DNA of 64,000 bases from Omphalotus guepiniiformis (taxonomy: Eukaryota; Basidiomycota; Agaricomycetes; Agaricales; Omphalotaceae): contig JAQOOI010000022.1 of NCBI GenBank assembly GCA_028554645.1, forward strand, positions 1,488,001 through 1,552,000. Reading direction: 5' to 3'. Numbering within the stretch: the stretch's first letter is position 1; each line of letters opens with the position of its first letter. The position numbers and the translations under genes were made by a program. The notes beneath the pieces were generated by a model, which saw only the letters and a list, made by a program, of their open reading frames with translations, was not told the DNA's origin and made no database searches. Shown here piece by piece: positions 11,501 through 22,343 of the stretch.

Positions 11501-12603
11501 CGAAATGGGCGCAGATGGCCCTCAGTGCCTGTAAATTGGATGTCAGGAAGGGCTCAAATCAATGCAGACACAGGGCGGAAAACATCGTAAGAAACCACGC
11601 GACTAATCCATCGATCGATGATCTCAGCGAGAGCAAGTACCCTTGATACTTACAGCGACATTAAAGAGCACGGGTTCCATATGTAAAACCGGGTCATTAC
11701 TTTGTTCATCGGGCTCGGCCTTAGCCTGCCTGCCCGCTTCGATGGCATCAGTGTTATAGAAGATGGTCAAGTGCCTGCACATCAAAGCTATGAGTACGAT
11801 ACCTACCAAAAAAATACTTTTTAAACAGACTTGGCATTCCTTGGTTTCCAGAACCTCATAGCAAAGGGTAAATCGAGCTCGATGCTTTTAGCTGGAGTGG
11901 TCTTGTCCGTCGTAGGGTTGAAGTTCGCAGGCATAGTTTCCGTTGGCGTACTATCGAGTCACTACGTCAGACGACACGAGGTTGACCTGCGGAGAAAAAG
12001 AATCGAAAACTCCTACCGATAGGATATCAAAAGAGTACGAAAGGCCCTAGCGGGTTCGAAACGTAGGGTTCTCCCCAAGAAAGGCTTAGGAGCAGTAGAA
12101 CGAAGGGTGTGGATTAGATTAGCGGCGGAAACGGCATCCTAAAACGAGATATGGTTGATTTCACGACGCATATATAAGGCTCAAGACAGTTTACCAACCT
12201 CGCACTGCACGAAGGCGCAGACACCACCTCTGGAGTCCCGGATGACCTTGACCGATTTGACCTCAGCATGCTCAGCGAGATGGTCGGAGAGCAAGCGACT
12301 AAGTTCACTCTGGTCAATGCCGGCGGGAAGACTAAAGAAGGAAGGAAAGTTCAGTACAGAGCAAGTGTGTGCGCGACGGACTAAAAATTACCTTCCGACA
12401 AAGACGCTGGCATCGTGAGGCAGTCTCTCATCCTTTTTCTTGGTAGGCGAGTCAGCAACTTGCTCCTGAGATAGACTGACTGGCGGACGGGAAACATCGG
12501 ACTGAGTGGCATTGGGAGACATGGGAGAAGGAGGAGAAGAAGACGGAAGAGAATCGAAACGAGTACCCCAAGCACGAGAACGTGGATTCAGTTTGTGAGG
12601 CAT
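8586..12603 (-). CDS. RNA-binding protein with three RRM domains
   Basis: A 1093-residue protein in 12 exons (12603-12392, 12331-12199, 12138-12017, 11950-11831, 11774-11654, 11528-11465, 11409-11279, 11223-10751, 10666-10224, 10171-10098, 10042-9367, 9298-8586). RRM1 starts with ASVFVGSLPAGIDQSELS, with RGGVCAFVQCE as its RNP1-like strand. A second, more divergent RRM-like unit runs from the AHFGTLEYFKAYGEIG part to GCYEVKWAHRDDCVSALM. RRM3 has TLFVGGLEMYGPGAW and GKAAFAFVKFNN. The C-terminal third is Pro/Tyr/Gly/Met-rich and ends in a short Arg/Asn/Gly-rich (RGG-like) segment. The plan resembles fungal mRNA-regulating proteins, but I do not recognise a named orthologue. Start chosen at MPHKLNPRSR; an upstream in-frame Met would add about 60 residues unlike the family. 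Confidence 0.82.
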
Positions 12604-13775
12604 AATGAGTAGAGAATGTGGAGGAAGCGGAGGATAAGTAAGTAGGTAGGAGGAGGAGATGGTGGTGGTAGAGTGAGAAGATGTAGAGAGCAAGAAATTG
12701 GGAGGTAAAATGACTAGCCGTGAGCCGGCCGTCAAAAAAATTCGAACCAAATCCGAAGACATAAGTTGAGAAAATATAAACATCAACCGAATTCCCGGTT
12801 TGTCCCCGCCAAAACTTGGTTCGTGCGCCTAATCGACACGTTCCACGACGACCGACGCGAGCCAGCTGCCATCTGGGCGACGATCCAAGAGCTCTCTCCA
12901 GTCCAGCCAGCTACCTTCCTGTCATGTCAACCGAAGTTCTGCCTCAGATCGAGTTCACCTACTTATCGTGCTCATATCTTGCTCCAACTCGTTGTCTCCG
13001 CCGCCTGCAGTCGGTCGGTCGGTCGGTGGACATACATGTTTGTTTTCTCTTGCTAGCTTTGCCATCAACCCTGATGTCTTCTACACACTCTCAGCGTTCT
13101 TGTTATCGAGTCCGTCGATGTTTATCGTTGATGAGCTCATGACGATCTGTATCTCGAGTCGACATGTCTTGTAATCAGTCTTCTTGCCCTTCACTTGATA
13201 ATAGTGCCCTATTAGTATTTTATTAAAGCCTTCTTGTGACCGAGTGCCCTCCATCAGTGATTCTTTAGGTGAATATCGGACCCGAGAGAGTCGGTGGGCT
13301 TGAGATAGGCAGGTTGAGAAATGTTCTGTTTTTCCCCGGTGCTTGTTGTTTCCGATGCTTGCATTTCCAGTTGTATTTGAGTGAGCCCACAGAAAAGAGA
13401 TTTTGCAACAGTTTTCATTTCCCCTTTTTTTCACCGAAAGGTACAATATCGGTAAAGAAGATCCAGTGGTAAGATTCGGGCAAGATCACCAGTCGGCTCT
13501 CCATTTTCAAGGCAACCCCATCAGTCTCAGAAGTTGTGTCGACGTGTGCAATGTGTGGTGCGTTTATAAAAGGAAAAACAAGATAGGCCGAAATCTGGGT
13601 AAATGAATCAGCTGGAAGATGTGTATGCTGTTTGCAGGAATTGGCAAGGGAGAGTCACGAGAGTCACTGAGTCACTAGTTCGGAAGTCGCGTCGGTTATC
13701 TAATCAACTTCTCCAAACTCCGACCAACTTTCTCTTCGCCTGTTCATCTCTTTCTTCCACCGACACGACTAGGAT
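12604..13775. promoter_or_regulatory. Divergent promoter region between the RRM gene and RPB6
   Basis: About 1.17 kb between two divergent start codons. No coding exon is supported. A short tetranucleotide run, TCGG repeated four times and then TGG, lies at 13011-13028. Both ends are pyrimidine-rich towards the respective ATGs, as in many fungal promoters. Confidence 0.5.
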
Positions 13776-14506
13776 ATGTCTGACGACGGAGGATATGGCG
13801 CTGGTGCTGGAGACGAATTTGATTATGGCGGTCCCAGTTATGGCACCTTGCTGTTAATCCGCACAAAATAGTCACATCTTTTTGTCGCTATTAGTTATGG
13901 CGAGGATCAATTTGTGTGTACATCTACTCTCCATACATTTTTCAATGAAATCATTCCTCATTTCGTCATCTTTCTTTGATTCCTGACATCCATTCTTCGC
14001 TTGTTCGATTTGGATACGGTATAGGATGATGGCTACGATCTCCTCGCAGCCGGAAATGCTGAGGGAGAAGCTGCTGGTGGGGATGAGGCAATAGAGGGTG
14101 ACCCTCACATGAATGGTATAGATGAGGGGGACCGTGAACAAGACGTGGCCAATGGCGAAGAGCAGCAAGCAACGACAACGAATGCAGGGCTAGCAGGCGA
14201 ACGGCAACCCAATAAGCTGCGGGTGACTACGCCGTACTTGACAAAATATGAACGGGCAAGAATACTAGGGACTCGAGCTCTGCAAATCAGTATGCATATA
14301 CCGCTTTCCGAGAGGCTCGACCCTCACCTTCTCTGGGATCCTTCAGTATGAATGCTCCCGTCTTGGTACCTCTAGATGGTGAAACAGATGCTCTTCAGAT
14401 CGCTATTAAAGAGCTATCTCAGCGAAAAATACCTCTCATTATTCGACGATATCTACCAGACGGCAGTTTCGAGGATTGGAGCGTGTCGGAACTCATCATA
14501 GATTGA
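13776..14506 (+). CDS. RPB6: RNA polymerase I/II/III common subunit RPB6 (ABC23)
   Basis: Small subunit shared by the three nuclear RNA polymerases. The conserved core reads [27 protein letters not shown], then [19 protein letters not shown], preceded by an acidic N-terminus as usual. The model that keeps the frame is 13776-13837, 13895-13913, 14025-14290, 14347-14506 (168 residues). The middle intron (13914-14024) is ordinary GT-AG. The outer two are not: with GT-AG ends each would remove one base too many. The last one then gives ATA TGA, a stop in the most conserved part of the protein. Each is bounded by a direct repeat, AGTTATGGC (13836-13844, 13893-13901) and TCAGTATG (14287-14294, 14343-14350). 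A canonical but long alternative for the N-terminus (one intron to 14048) exists; none was found for the last intron. Either one base is missing at each junction or splicing is unusual. Confidence 0.88.
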
Positions 14507-14746
14507 GGGCTTTTCGTCTTCCATATATGAAAACCCCTGCAATTCGCTCATTAGTAGCGATAGCACTCGTCTTGGATCTTTTTACTCCTGGTATGTCGCA
14601 TGAATGGGTACTACAGTATTACTACTCAGCTCTTAGTGTATGTGCGTTTATCGTCCCGTGTTACATATGTGCATGCAGTAATAGGTTTAGAACCAAATAC
14701 AGCGAAAAGAATGCTACCGCTCGTTCAGGATCAGGTCCTGAAAGCT

Positions 14747-16474
14747 CTACCCTAGAACTGTCACCTTCCTTCTGGATGCTTGACTGCATAACTTCACTGG
14801 CACCGGCGAGACCGTCCTCGGAACGTCCACTTTCACCGAAGGTACCCTCTTGACAGCCTTTGGCTTCGGAGGACTTTGCATAGACAGATCGGCAAGAAAG
14901 TCCAATGCATCATCTTCAAGCCTGTTATTCGTGCTATTGCCGAATAGCAGACCTCTGGATTCTGGTTCCAGTCGGTGCTTCCCCGAGGACTTTCGTTTCG
15001 ATGGACTAGATTCGAGGTCGTTGTAATGAGATTGTGTTCGATTACGCTTGCTAGGAGACGAGGGAGAAGCTTTGGGTATAGGAAGGAAATGTAGTTTGTC
15101 GGGGGTGCTTAGAATCATGTCGTTGGATGAAGGGCTCGTTGGAGGTACATTCTCTTCCCCGGGGTGAGGCTTCTTCTTGACCTCTTGTCAAACGAATGTA
15201 ACTTTAGTAGGGATAATTTTAAAGGTATGATACAAGTTACTAACCTTTGATTTCGGCTTTGCCAGTCCGGACTGCAGCGACGTTCTTCACTGCCTTGAAG
15301 CTCATGCTGACATCGCTGCCATTCGCGACAAGTGTCTGTTGCACTTCCCAATCAACAGGCCTCATCTTCTTCCAGTCTTCTATGACCTTTTCGGACCACT
15401 CGTCGGTTTCCCCGGAGATGTGATAGTCGATTATATCTCCCCACTCAGACCCGGGAGCAGTCTTATTCACAAAAATGACTTTTCCTGCCCAGCCTTTCGC
15501 TTTAGAGGACGCAGGAGTAGTGTGCGAGTGTACAGCTTTCGCAAACTCCTTGACCAGCTTTTTCAGTCCATGAACTTTCAGAGAGGTACCCATGATGACG
15601 AGCATGTCAGGCTTCCGAGTGATATCTGCACCCTGTACTGATCCTATATCGTCACCGAGAGGGTGGGGTTCATCGTACAATACGATGGCAGGTCTAAGAG
15701 AACCAACGCGAATGGCACGAGCAGAACGTGCTTCGCGCGCTCGACCTGTGAGATGAAAAAGCACAATCAAGCTATGAGCAATTCAGAAGCAAGAAAATCT
15801 CGACATCGTTGTAGGCATTCGGGGCAGTCCGGAGAGACGCCCTGTTCAAAGAATTCGAGATGTTCCTCGTTACAGGAATACTCAGCAGAACAAGATCGGC
15901 ATCGAACACGGTGGATGTCACCATGCAACTGGATATTTCGACATTGTCTGATGGGTAACTTTGATTTCCCTTTACCATTGGACGACTGTGCGCGACCGCC
16001 GCTATTCTGAAGCCCAACTCTTTCTTCTAGTCCATCAATGTTCTGTGTATATGAGCGTAGCAGTTTTTTCTTCGTGTCCAGAGTTTTGATAAAATGATGA
16101 GTAGGTGTGGGCTCGGAGGCGTCAATAGAGCGTTTGAGTTGTGAGATGAATGTGTAGAACACTGCGGTCGAAGTTGGATCGCGAAAGAGAGACGCGTCGA
16201 ATAAATCACGACCTTTGAGCACTACTTCTGGGTATTTCTGCTTGACAAGATTGTATAGGCCATCCGAAGAGCGAAAGTCCTTATGATCAAATCAAGACAC
16301 GCTCTCCCAACAGAATACTTATAGACTTACAGGGATTCCGGAAGAACACGATATCCCGGCTCCTGTCACGACAACTATTTTCTTGCATTTTGCCACAGCC
16401 AGCGAAATGTCATTTAGAGCACGTCTACAGTGAGAGTCGAGCTGGATATCAGAGAGCCGAAGTGTAATAGTCAT
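14747..16474 (-). CDS. HST4: Sirtuin of the HST3/HST4 type
   Basis: NAD-dependent protein deacetylase; in yeasts Hst3/Hst4 remove histone H3 K56 acetylation after replication. Exons 16474-16331, 16279-15805, 15745-15245 and 15183-14747 give 518 residues. Motifs in order: GAGISCSSGIPDFRS (residue 38 on, across the first intron), TQNIDGLEERVGL (about 126), the catalytic His in QLHGDIHRVRC (167), zinc pairs CRSC and CPEC, then GTSLKVHGLKKLVKEF and the VNKT block. An N-terminal VAKCKKIVVVTG and a long basic Ser-rich C-terminus fit HST3/4 rather than SIR2 or HST2. The 3' end of the RFC subunit gene lies 333 bp upstream on the same strand, with two ACGCGT boxes in the gap. A Met at 16516 would add 14 residues. 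Confidence 0.88.
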
Positions 16475-16807
16475 GGCGGAGGGTATATGGTTGGAGTCGA
16501 AGAGGCAGTAGACCAACCAAGATTGTTGTCTTTATTTGGCAGGAGCGCCGGTCAAACGCGTCAGTCACGTGCATCGCGTTCTGTAGTCAGGTGACCCAGT
16601 CGCGCTCGCGCTCATCGCTTGAAAGATCGCACCGACGCGTCGGGCAGGATTCGAATTGTAAAAGTAGATACCAGTGTCCGATTGATTGCGTAAGTGGGTA
16701 TTTAAAAAGAATACAGCTACAGATACACGCTTATTATAAATGATTATTCACGACACAAGTCATATCTTGAACATCTTGGGGTCCACATTCTAGAAGAGCA
16801 TGCGCAA
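16475..16807 (-). promoter_or_regulatory. Sirtuin promoter with two MluI cell-cycle boxes
   Basis: Gap between the RFC stop and the sirtuin start. It holds ACGCGT at 16556-16561 and 16635-16640, a CACGTG box at 16566-16571 and a CG-rich run (cgcgctcgcgctc). ACGCGT is the MBF site of G1/S genes in yeasts. Periodic expression would suit an H3K56 deacetylase; binding here is inferred. Confidence 0.45.
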
Positions 16808-18199
16808 TTAGAGCCATTCAGGACGAGAGCATGTCTGTCGAACCATTTTGCATAACCGAGCCAAGAGGCCTGCAAGTTGTAGCAGAGTACCCACTCCTTC
16901 CAAGATTCGCATATGTGTGAAACCGATCTCCTGTAATGAAGGATGAATAAAAAGAGTTCATGCAGAAAACCAGCATACTGACCTTGATGTACTCCAATTT
17001 TGTGTATTCGGCGATACTAATTGTGGATATCGGCTGAGCAAGTAGTGAAAATGAGCACAAGACCGCACCTATCAGAAGTCTTCACTACTCGGAAGATGGT
17101 CACAACAATATCAATGGCGCTATAACCTTGCTCCCAGAGGTCGTTAAGTTTCTCCATAGCAGCATCAATATTTCCTTCGGTGCAGTATTTCATCATCTCT
17201 TGAACTATGATGGGGTGTGGTTGGTCGCATACTTTGAAGACGTTGTCCCCAGATACGAAGCCAAAACCGGAATGTGTGGACTGAAGGTTATTTATGGCTT
17301 GTCGCATGTCACCTTCTGACGTGAAGATGAGAGCTGTAAGACCGTCATCATTATATTGCACCTTGGTTTGAAACGTTACTTCCTTCCAGTCATCCCTAAA
17401 TTGTGTGGCGCACCTTTTCCATTTCACATATCTCTATCAGACGCTTAAGTAGTTCCTTGTCTCTCAACTTGGCATATCGAAGGATGGCACAGCGACTTTG
17501 TATTGGCTCGATGATTTTGTTACTCATATTGCACGCAAGGCAAAATCGGGTGGTGTTGGAGAAGATTTCCATCGTTCGCCGAAGAGCTTGCTGGGCACCC
17601 GCCGTCATACTGATACTCTAAGTCAGTCCAGATCCATGCTCTGGCATACGCGGAGATTACCTGTCAGCCTCATCAAGGATGACAATCTTATGCCTGCCTG
17701 GGGGCAGTGTGACTTTTTTCTGCGCGAACGCCTTGATTTTATTTCGGACGACGTCAATACCTCTGCAGTGCTTCAGCATTATACCTGTGGTACGATTTTA
17801 CTATATTCGCACCTTTCGTCCGAAGCATTGAGTTCCAGAACTCCTTCCTTATACGCATCTCCTAGCAGCTGATGTGCAAGGCAATGTATACTCGTCGTTT
17901 TTCCGATACCCGGCATACCCTGTAGGAGCTTGAGATAGAATACAGCTGACAGTGTCGTGGTGCGTACAGATATGATTATATGGGGACAGTTTCCATCTCT
18001 TGCGATGACTTTTAGTCGGTCTATTGTCTCGCCGTTTCCTACGACATCGTCCAGAACTCGAGGTCTATACTTTTCAACCCTAAGACGCGTCAAAAAACCC
18101 CATCTCGGAGGTCCAAGAGCAGGCATACCAAGGAAGTTCATACGGAATTTCGACAGAGCCGTTAGTAGCGTTCTTTGGTTTTGAAGACGTTGAGGCCAT
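16808..18199 (-). CDS. RFC4: Replication factor C small subunit (yeast Rfc4 / human RFC2 type)
   Basis: AAA+ clamp-loader subunit that helps load PCNA at primer ends. Eight exons (18199-18129, 18079-17968, 17919-17813, 17762-17661, 17609-17414, 17361-17069, 17016-16983, 16930-16808) give 345 residues. The first exon encodes a short Ser/Lys-rich leader and YELPW; the next continues [15 protein letters not shown]. Walker [11 protein letters not shown] is at 62-71, Walker B ILDEADSM near 125-132, and the SRC motif is present in [11 protein letters not shown]. The C-terminal collar ends [10 protein letters not shown]. The YELPWVEKYRP start and the C-terminal [11 protein letters not shown] stretch fit the Rfc4/RFC2 branch. 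Start chosen at 18199 because it supplies YELPW; the later Met inside intron 1 would lose it. Confidence 0.9.
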
Positions 18200-18305
18200 G
18201 AGAGTTGACGCGACGAGGGAGGACAAGGGATGTCACGTCGACGTGACTGTTACGTTACGCGAGTTTTGAAAGTCCACTGTATCCAAGAGTGTCTATCAAT
18301 TGTGC
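18200..18305. promoter_or_regulatory. 106-bp divergent promoter with 16-bp perfect palindrome
   Basis: The start codons of the RFC subunit (minus) and mitochondrial SerRS (plus) are only 106 bp apart. In the gap lies GTCACGTCGACGTGAC (18232-18247), identical to its own reverse complement and containing two inverted ACGT cores like bZIP or bHLH sites. GACGCGAC and TACGCGAG flank it. A shared regulator is inferred. Confidence 0.6.
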
Positions 18306-19917
18306 ATGGCTTTGCCTTGCTCTGCTCGCATCGCTCCTCGAGTCTCAAGTCTTTCAGCTCTCTTTCGGTCCTGTGAGTATCATTTCGTGCTTAAACTTCA
18401 AGTATTCGACTGACTACGGATTGAGCTAAAAGATTACCTCAATGTCGCCATGCTTCTTCAAGCACCGAACGCTCAACCAGCATGCTTCCTCAGCCTCGAC
18501 TAGATTATCGTAACATCTCGGAGAACTTCGTGTACAAGTCGACGAATGCGTTGAATCGCAAAGCACCTCTTCCCGTGGATGCGATACAATCCGTTTCTCG
18601 CCTGTATACAGAACTCAAGAATCTCTCTAATGCCCTGAATGCAAAACGGAACGCTCGTTCGATAATTGGAGAAGCTATTAGAAAAAGCTCTCAGGAGAAG
18701 AACGAAAATGCAAAACAGGCAGCTCTTGAGGAAGCCAAGACATTGAAGGAGGAAATTTCGGATATGGAGACTCGTGCATCTCAAATGGAACAGGAACTTT
18801 TGGACTTGGCCCTGGCCATACCTAACGACACACATCCTTCCTCGCCGTTAGGTCCTGAGTCTTCTGCCTCCACACTGGCTGTACATGGTCCCAGCCCTTC
18901 CCCAGCATCAGCGGCCCGCGACCATATTGCCATCTCGAGAAAATTGCAACTCGTTGACTTAGAGAGCGCCTCGAACGTCACAGGCTCGTCTTGGTATTAC
19001 CTCTTAAATGAAGCTGCCTTGCTGGAAATTGCGCTCACCAACTATGCTCTATCCGTAGCCATCGAGCATGGATTCACTCCTGTGACCACTCCTGATGTCG
19101 TGCGGTCTGATATCGCACGAAGATGCGGCTTTCAACCTCGAGATCAGTCGGACCCTCCGGTTGCGCAGTCATACCATCTTGTATCGGCTACTCCGTCTTC
19201 ACCAGAGCTGATACTGGCAGGAACGGCAGAGATCCCTCTCGCTGGTATGTTTGCAAACCAGCTATATCCCTCTACTTCATTACCACGAAAGGTTGTCGGC
19301 ATCGGACGTGCATTTAGGGCAGAAGCAGGGGCAAGGGGTGCTGATACGCGAGGCTTGTATCGTGTTCATCAATTCACCAAAGTCGAGCTTTTCGCTGTGA
19401 CTACTGCTGACGAAAGCGAAGCAATGATGGAAGAAATGAGACAGGTCCAAACCTCCATACTGAATGGTCTAGATCTCCCTTTCCGGTGAGCTCGCATCAT
19501 GATATCTTCTTAAACTAGTCTAATGGTTTGAATAGCGTCCTTGATATGCCAACTGAAGAACTCGGTGCGAGTGCTTATCGGAAGTACGATATGGAAGCAT
19601 GGATGCCAGGACGTGGTAGTTGGGGGGAGGTTTCCTCCCTATCCAATTGCACTGACTATCAATCACGCCGCCTTCATATACGGTATCAGGCGCAACCACC
19701 CAAAGGAAATGTGGCCTCCAACGTCCCAACTCCTACGGTATTCGCGCATACCCTGAATGGAACAGCTGCAGCTATTCCTCGTCTCATTGTTGCATTGATC
19801 GAGAATGGTGTGGAGTTGAGCGAGACTGGTGAGCCAACTGGATTAGCGTTGCCTGCTAGTCTTCGTCCATTTTGGCTTGGAGGTGCCGGTCGTAACATAA
19901 TAAATTGGAAGCCATGA
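18306..19917 (+). CDS. DIA4: Mitochondrial seryl-tRNA synthetase
   Basis: Class II aminoacyl-tRNA synthetase charging mitochondrial tRNA-Ser. Exons 18306-18372, 18426-19485 and 19536-19917 give 502 residues. The first 40 residues are rich in Arg, Ser and Ala with almost no acidic residues, like a mitochondrial presequence. The N-terminal coiled coil (about residues 65-135) is the tRNA-binding arm. Motif 2 is visible as [20 protein letters not shown], followed by [12 protein letters not shown]; motif 3 has [18 protein letters not shown]. The C-terminus is short (GRNIINWKP). The cytosolic paralogue lacks the presequence. Intron 1 was placed so that its acceptor keeps the frame into [11 protein letters not shown]. 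Confidence 0.9.
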
Positions 19918-20099
19918 ATATCGAGAACGAGTCGCTGAAATTTATAGTCGGATTTAGCACACATTGGACAAACATATACATCACATACATACACATTACA
20001 AGTAGATAGTAGTTAATACCCTCTGTTGTTCCTTGCAGTGATTGAAATTACCCTGCTCTCTACCGCTTCTGCCTGGATCCCACTCAATGTTGGTGTGCA

Positions 20100-21932
20100 C
20101 TAATCTGCGAATGGGTCTGCGAATGGATCCTCAGCAGGCTGCGAGCGGACTGGCTTGAAATGTCGAGTGCCGGCAGCAGGATTGTCTGAATCGTCCGACA
20201 CGTTCAAGAAGTTCTTCTTGCCATACGAAGATGCATAAGCGTTATGTGTTTCTTCATCAGAAGACTCATAGTCACTGAAGTCGGACAATGAGCCTCCACG
20301 ATCGCGTTCCCCGCTGTCCTCTTCGAGATTTGTTGGTCGTATCGGCGGAGGAAGATTACTGGAAGATGCGCCTATTGTACCGAATTCGAGATCCTGCAGG
20401 TCATCATATACACCTCCAGATGAGCCTGCACGTATGGAGTTCGCCTTGGCTTTCTCTACAGCTGCCTTCTGTTTCTCTTGCAGTCTGCTTACTTCACTCC
20501 CTGCACTGATGTGAGCTTCTCCCAATGCAGCAGTGACAGCAGCAGTATTCGGGTCGGATTTCGAGTGGGCAGCAGAGGACATCTCATCGTACATCTCAAG
20601 TGCGGCGACAATTCGATCGTTCGTCTCAATAAGAACACCGATAACTTCTTCGTTCTCGACCAGCTAAATTCTTTCCGTCAGCCGAACTTGATATAGAACG
20701 GAATGCCAGGAATCAGACCTGTACGTATCGAACAATTTGCTTGCGCACAAGCTTTGCCTTCGTCAGACACTCTTGTACGCGTTCATTCGCCTGTAAACTT
20801 TCTTTCTCCGGATTAACAAGCTATTTTGGTCAAGGGACATGCTTCAGTACTCAAAAGGCACCAAGGATGAGAAAACCTCACGGTAATTGCATTGACCAGG
20901 TTACTCGATGCCTGTGAAGCCTCGACTATGCTTGACAGAACCTTGGGTTTTTCCTGCACGAGGAAAATCAATCATGAATCATGAGGTCATTTGTAGCTAG
21001 TAGGGGGAATCTGACCTGTTCGAAATTGAAAGGAGCCCGTTTAGGCCTGTTCTTGATTTGCTTCTGCCTCTGCCTTTCTTCCTCTTCCTTCCTTGCACGC
21101 GCCCGAGCTTCTTCTTTTTCCAGTTTTGCCTTTCTCTTGGCTTCCTCCTTCTCTGCCTTTCTCTTTGCAAACTCTGCATCATACGTGTCTGTCGACGGTC
21201 GGGAAGGTTGGGTGTCCTTGCAGATCAAGTAGAGTTCAGAGACAGCTCGCATTGACGGGTCTGCCTTGAATTGCTCGTGCCATGACAGTAAAACAATTTT
21301 CAGCTTCTTCTGGACTCGTTTATCCGCAGTACGATCCCCAGCAATGTGCCGCAAAGCATCAGTGAGCTGGCCGTCGGCGAAAGAGTCTGATAATCATAAG
21401 TCTTGAAATAAATAGTAGCAGGACAAAGTAAACAGACTCTTGAATTTGTCACCGCAATTTTCCACGAGAGCTTTTAGGATCTGCGAGACGTCTATCTATA
21501 AAAAGAAACGGGTCGCATAAGAAAAGTACACACAACAAGGGCACGATATTGCTGGTGGGGTCCACCATGCTTCAGTTTCTTTCTGATAGCACGCGAAGCT
21601 TCGCCTGTACTGTAATTGCACGGTTAGGAATTACAGAACTGGAGCGATAACCTAGACACTCACCCCGTTGATCCCTGGAGATTGATAGAGTCGACCAGTT
21701 CCGGGATCCTGAGCGATAGACGTTGAGAGCAAAGATAATCCGTAAGATAGATAGATAATTACCCATCGTAAGCCTCTTCTGCGATTTGACTTGCAGTGAG
21801 AATATCCACCCATTCTGAGATGGATGACTGCCAGAAGAAAGTGAGTAAAGGATGATAGAGAAAGTTGTAAAGAAAGCATACATGAGGCTTTTCTCGAATG
21901 AAAGCCTGTCGAGCAAGGCTCATTGCCGACAT
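20100..21932 (-). CDS. LSB5: LSB5-like VHS/GAT-domain protein
   Basis: Adaptor of the VHS-GAT class linking endocytic and actin machinery; yeast Lsb5 binds Las17 and ubiquitin. Nine exons (21932-21882, 21827-21763, 21708-21664, 21609-21534, 21495-21438, 21386-21016, 20953-20882, 20820-20719, 20663-20100) give 467 residues. The N-terminal VHS superhelix includes EAYDGIPELVDSIN, ASRAIRKKLKHGGPHQQYRA and LKALVENCGDKF. A long charged coiled-coil (KRKAEKEEAKRKAKLEKEEA) follows, then a GAT-like helical bundle ending NEEVIGVLIETNDRIVAALE. The C-terminus is acidic and ends with two copies of DPFAD, an NPF/DPF-like endocytic motif. Family assignment is good; the LSB5 name is by domain order. Confidence 0.8.
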
Positions 21933-22343
21933 TGTCGCGCACGGTTTTCAGCGAAGTAAGTAGAAGCTGATCAAAAGCGTTGGTACAGTCTGTACAGCCT
22001 GTACCGGCTGGTACCTGTATTCCATCTGTTCACGTCATATCACGTGCAAGTATTCCACTTTGCACTGTGCATGCGTGCATCGTGCGACGACCGACGGTAA
22101 GACTCAGAGACTCAGCTGAGGCTTGGTAAGAACTGGTTTGTCGGTTCGTTGATGCTTCGAATTCATTGATGTCATTACGGATGGATGTTCTACATATGTA
22201 CTAACTTGCAAGTAGAATAAAATAGTACCGCTACAGGTGTCCTTGTGAAGACAAGAAGCCCGAGAAAATTCATATTACTATACATATATTTCTCCAAAAC
22301 AGACCCGTGAAAAAACAAAAAAAAAGAAGAGTCCACTTCGCAA
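21933..22343. other. Intergenic region, LSB5-like promoter and FAR1-like gene 3' flank
   Basis: About 410 bases, no coding exon. GTACAG/GGTAC short repeats (gtacagtctgtacagcctgtaccggctggtac) lie at about 21984-22016 near the LSB5-like start, forming an imperfect inverted arrangement. The rest is AT-rich 3' flank of the next minus-strand gene. Confidence 0.5.

Noticed and set aside
12053..12062. GGTTCGAAAC resembling a tRNA T-loop
   Set aside because: It is part of coding exon 3 of the three-RRM gene and no cloverleaf can be drawn.
12766..13174. Overlapping open frames of 68-108 codons upstream of RPB6
   Set aside because: No motif, heavy overlap in three frames and position in a divergent promoter; probably chance frames in TC-rich DNA.
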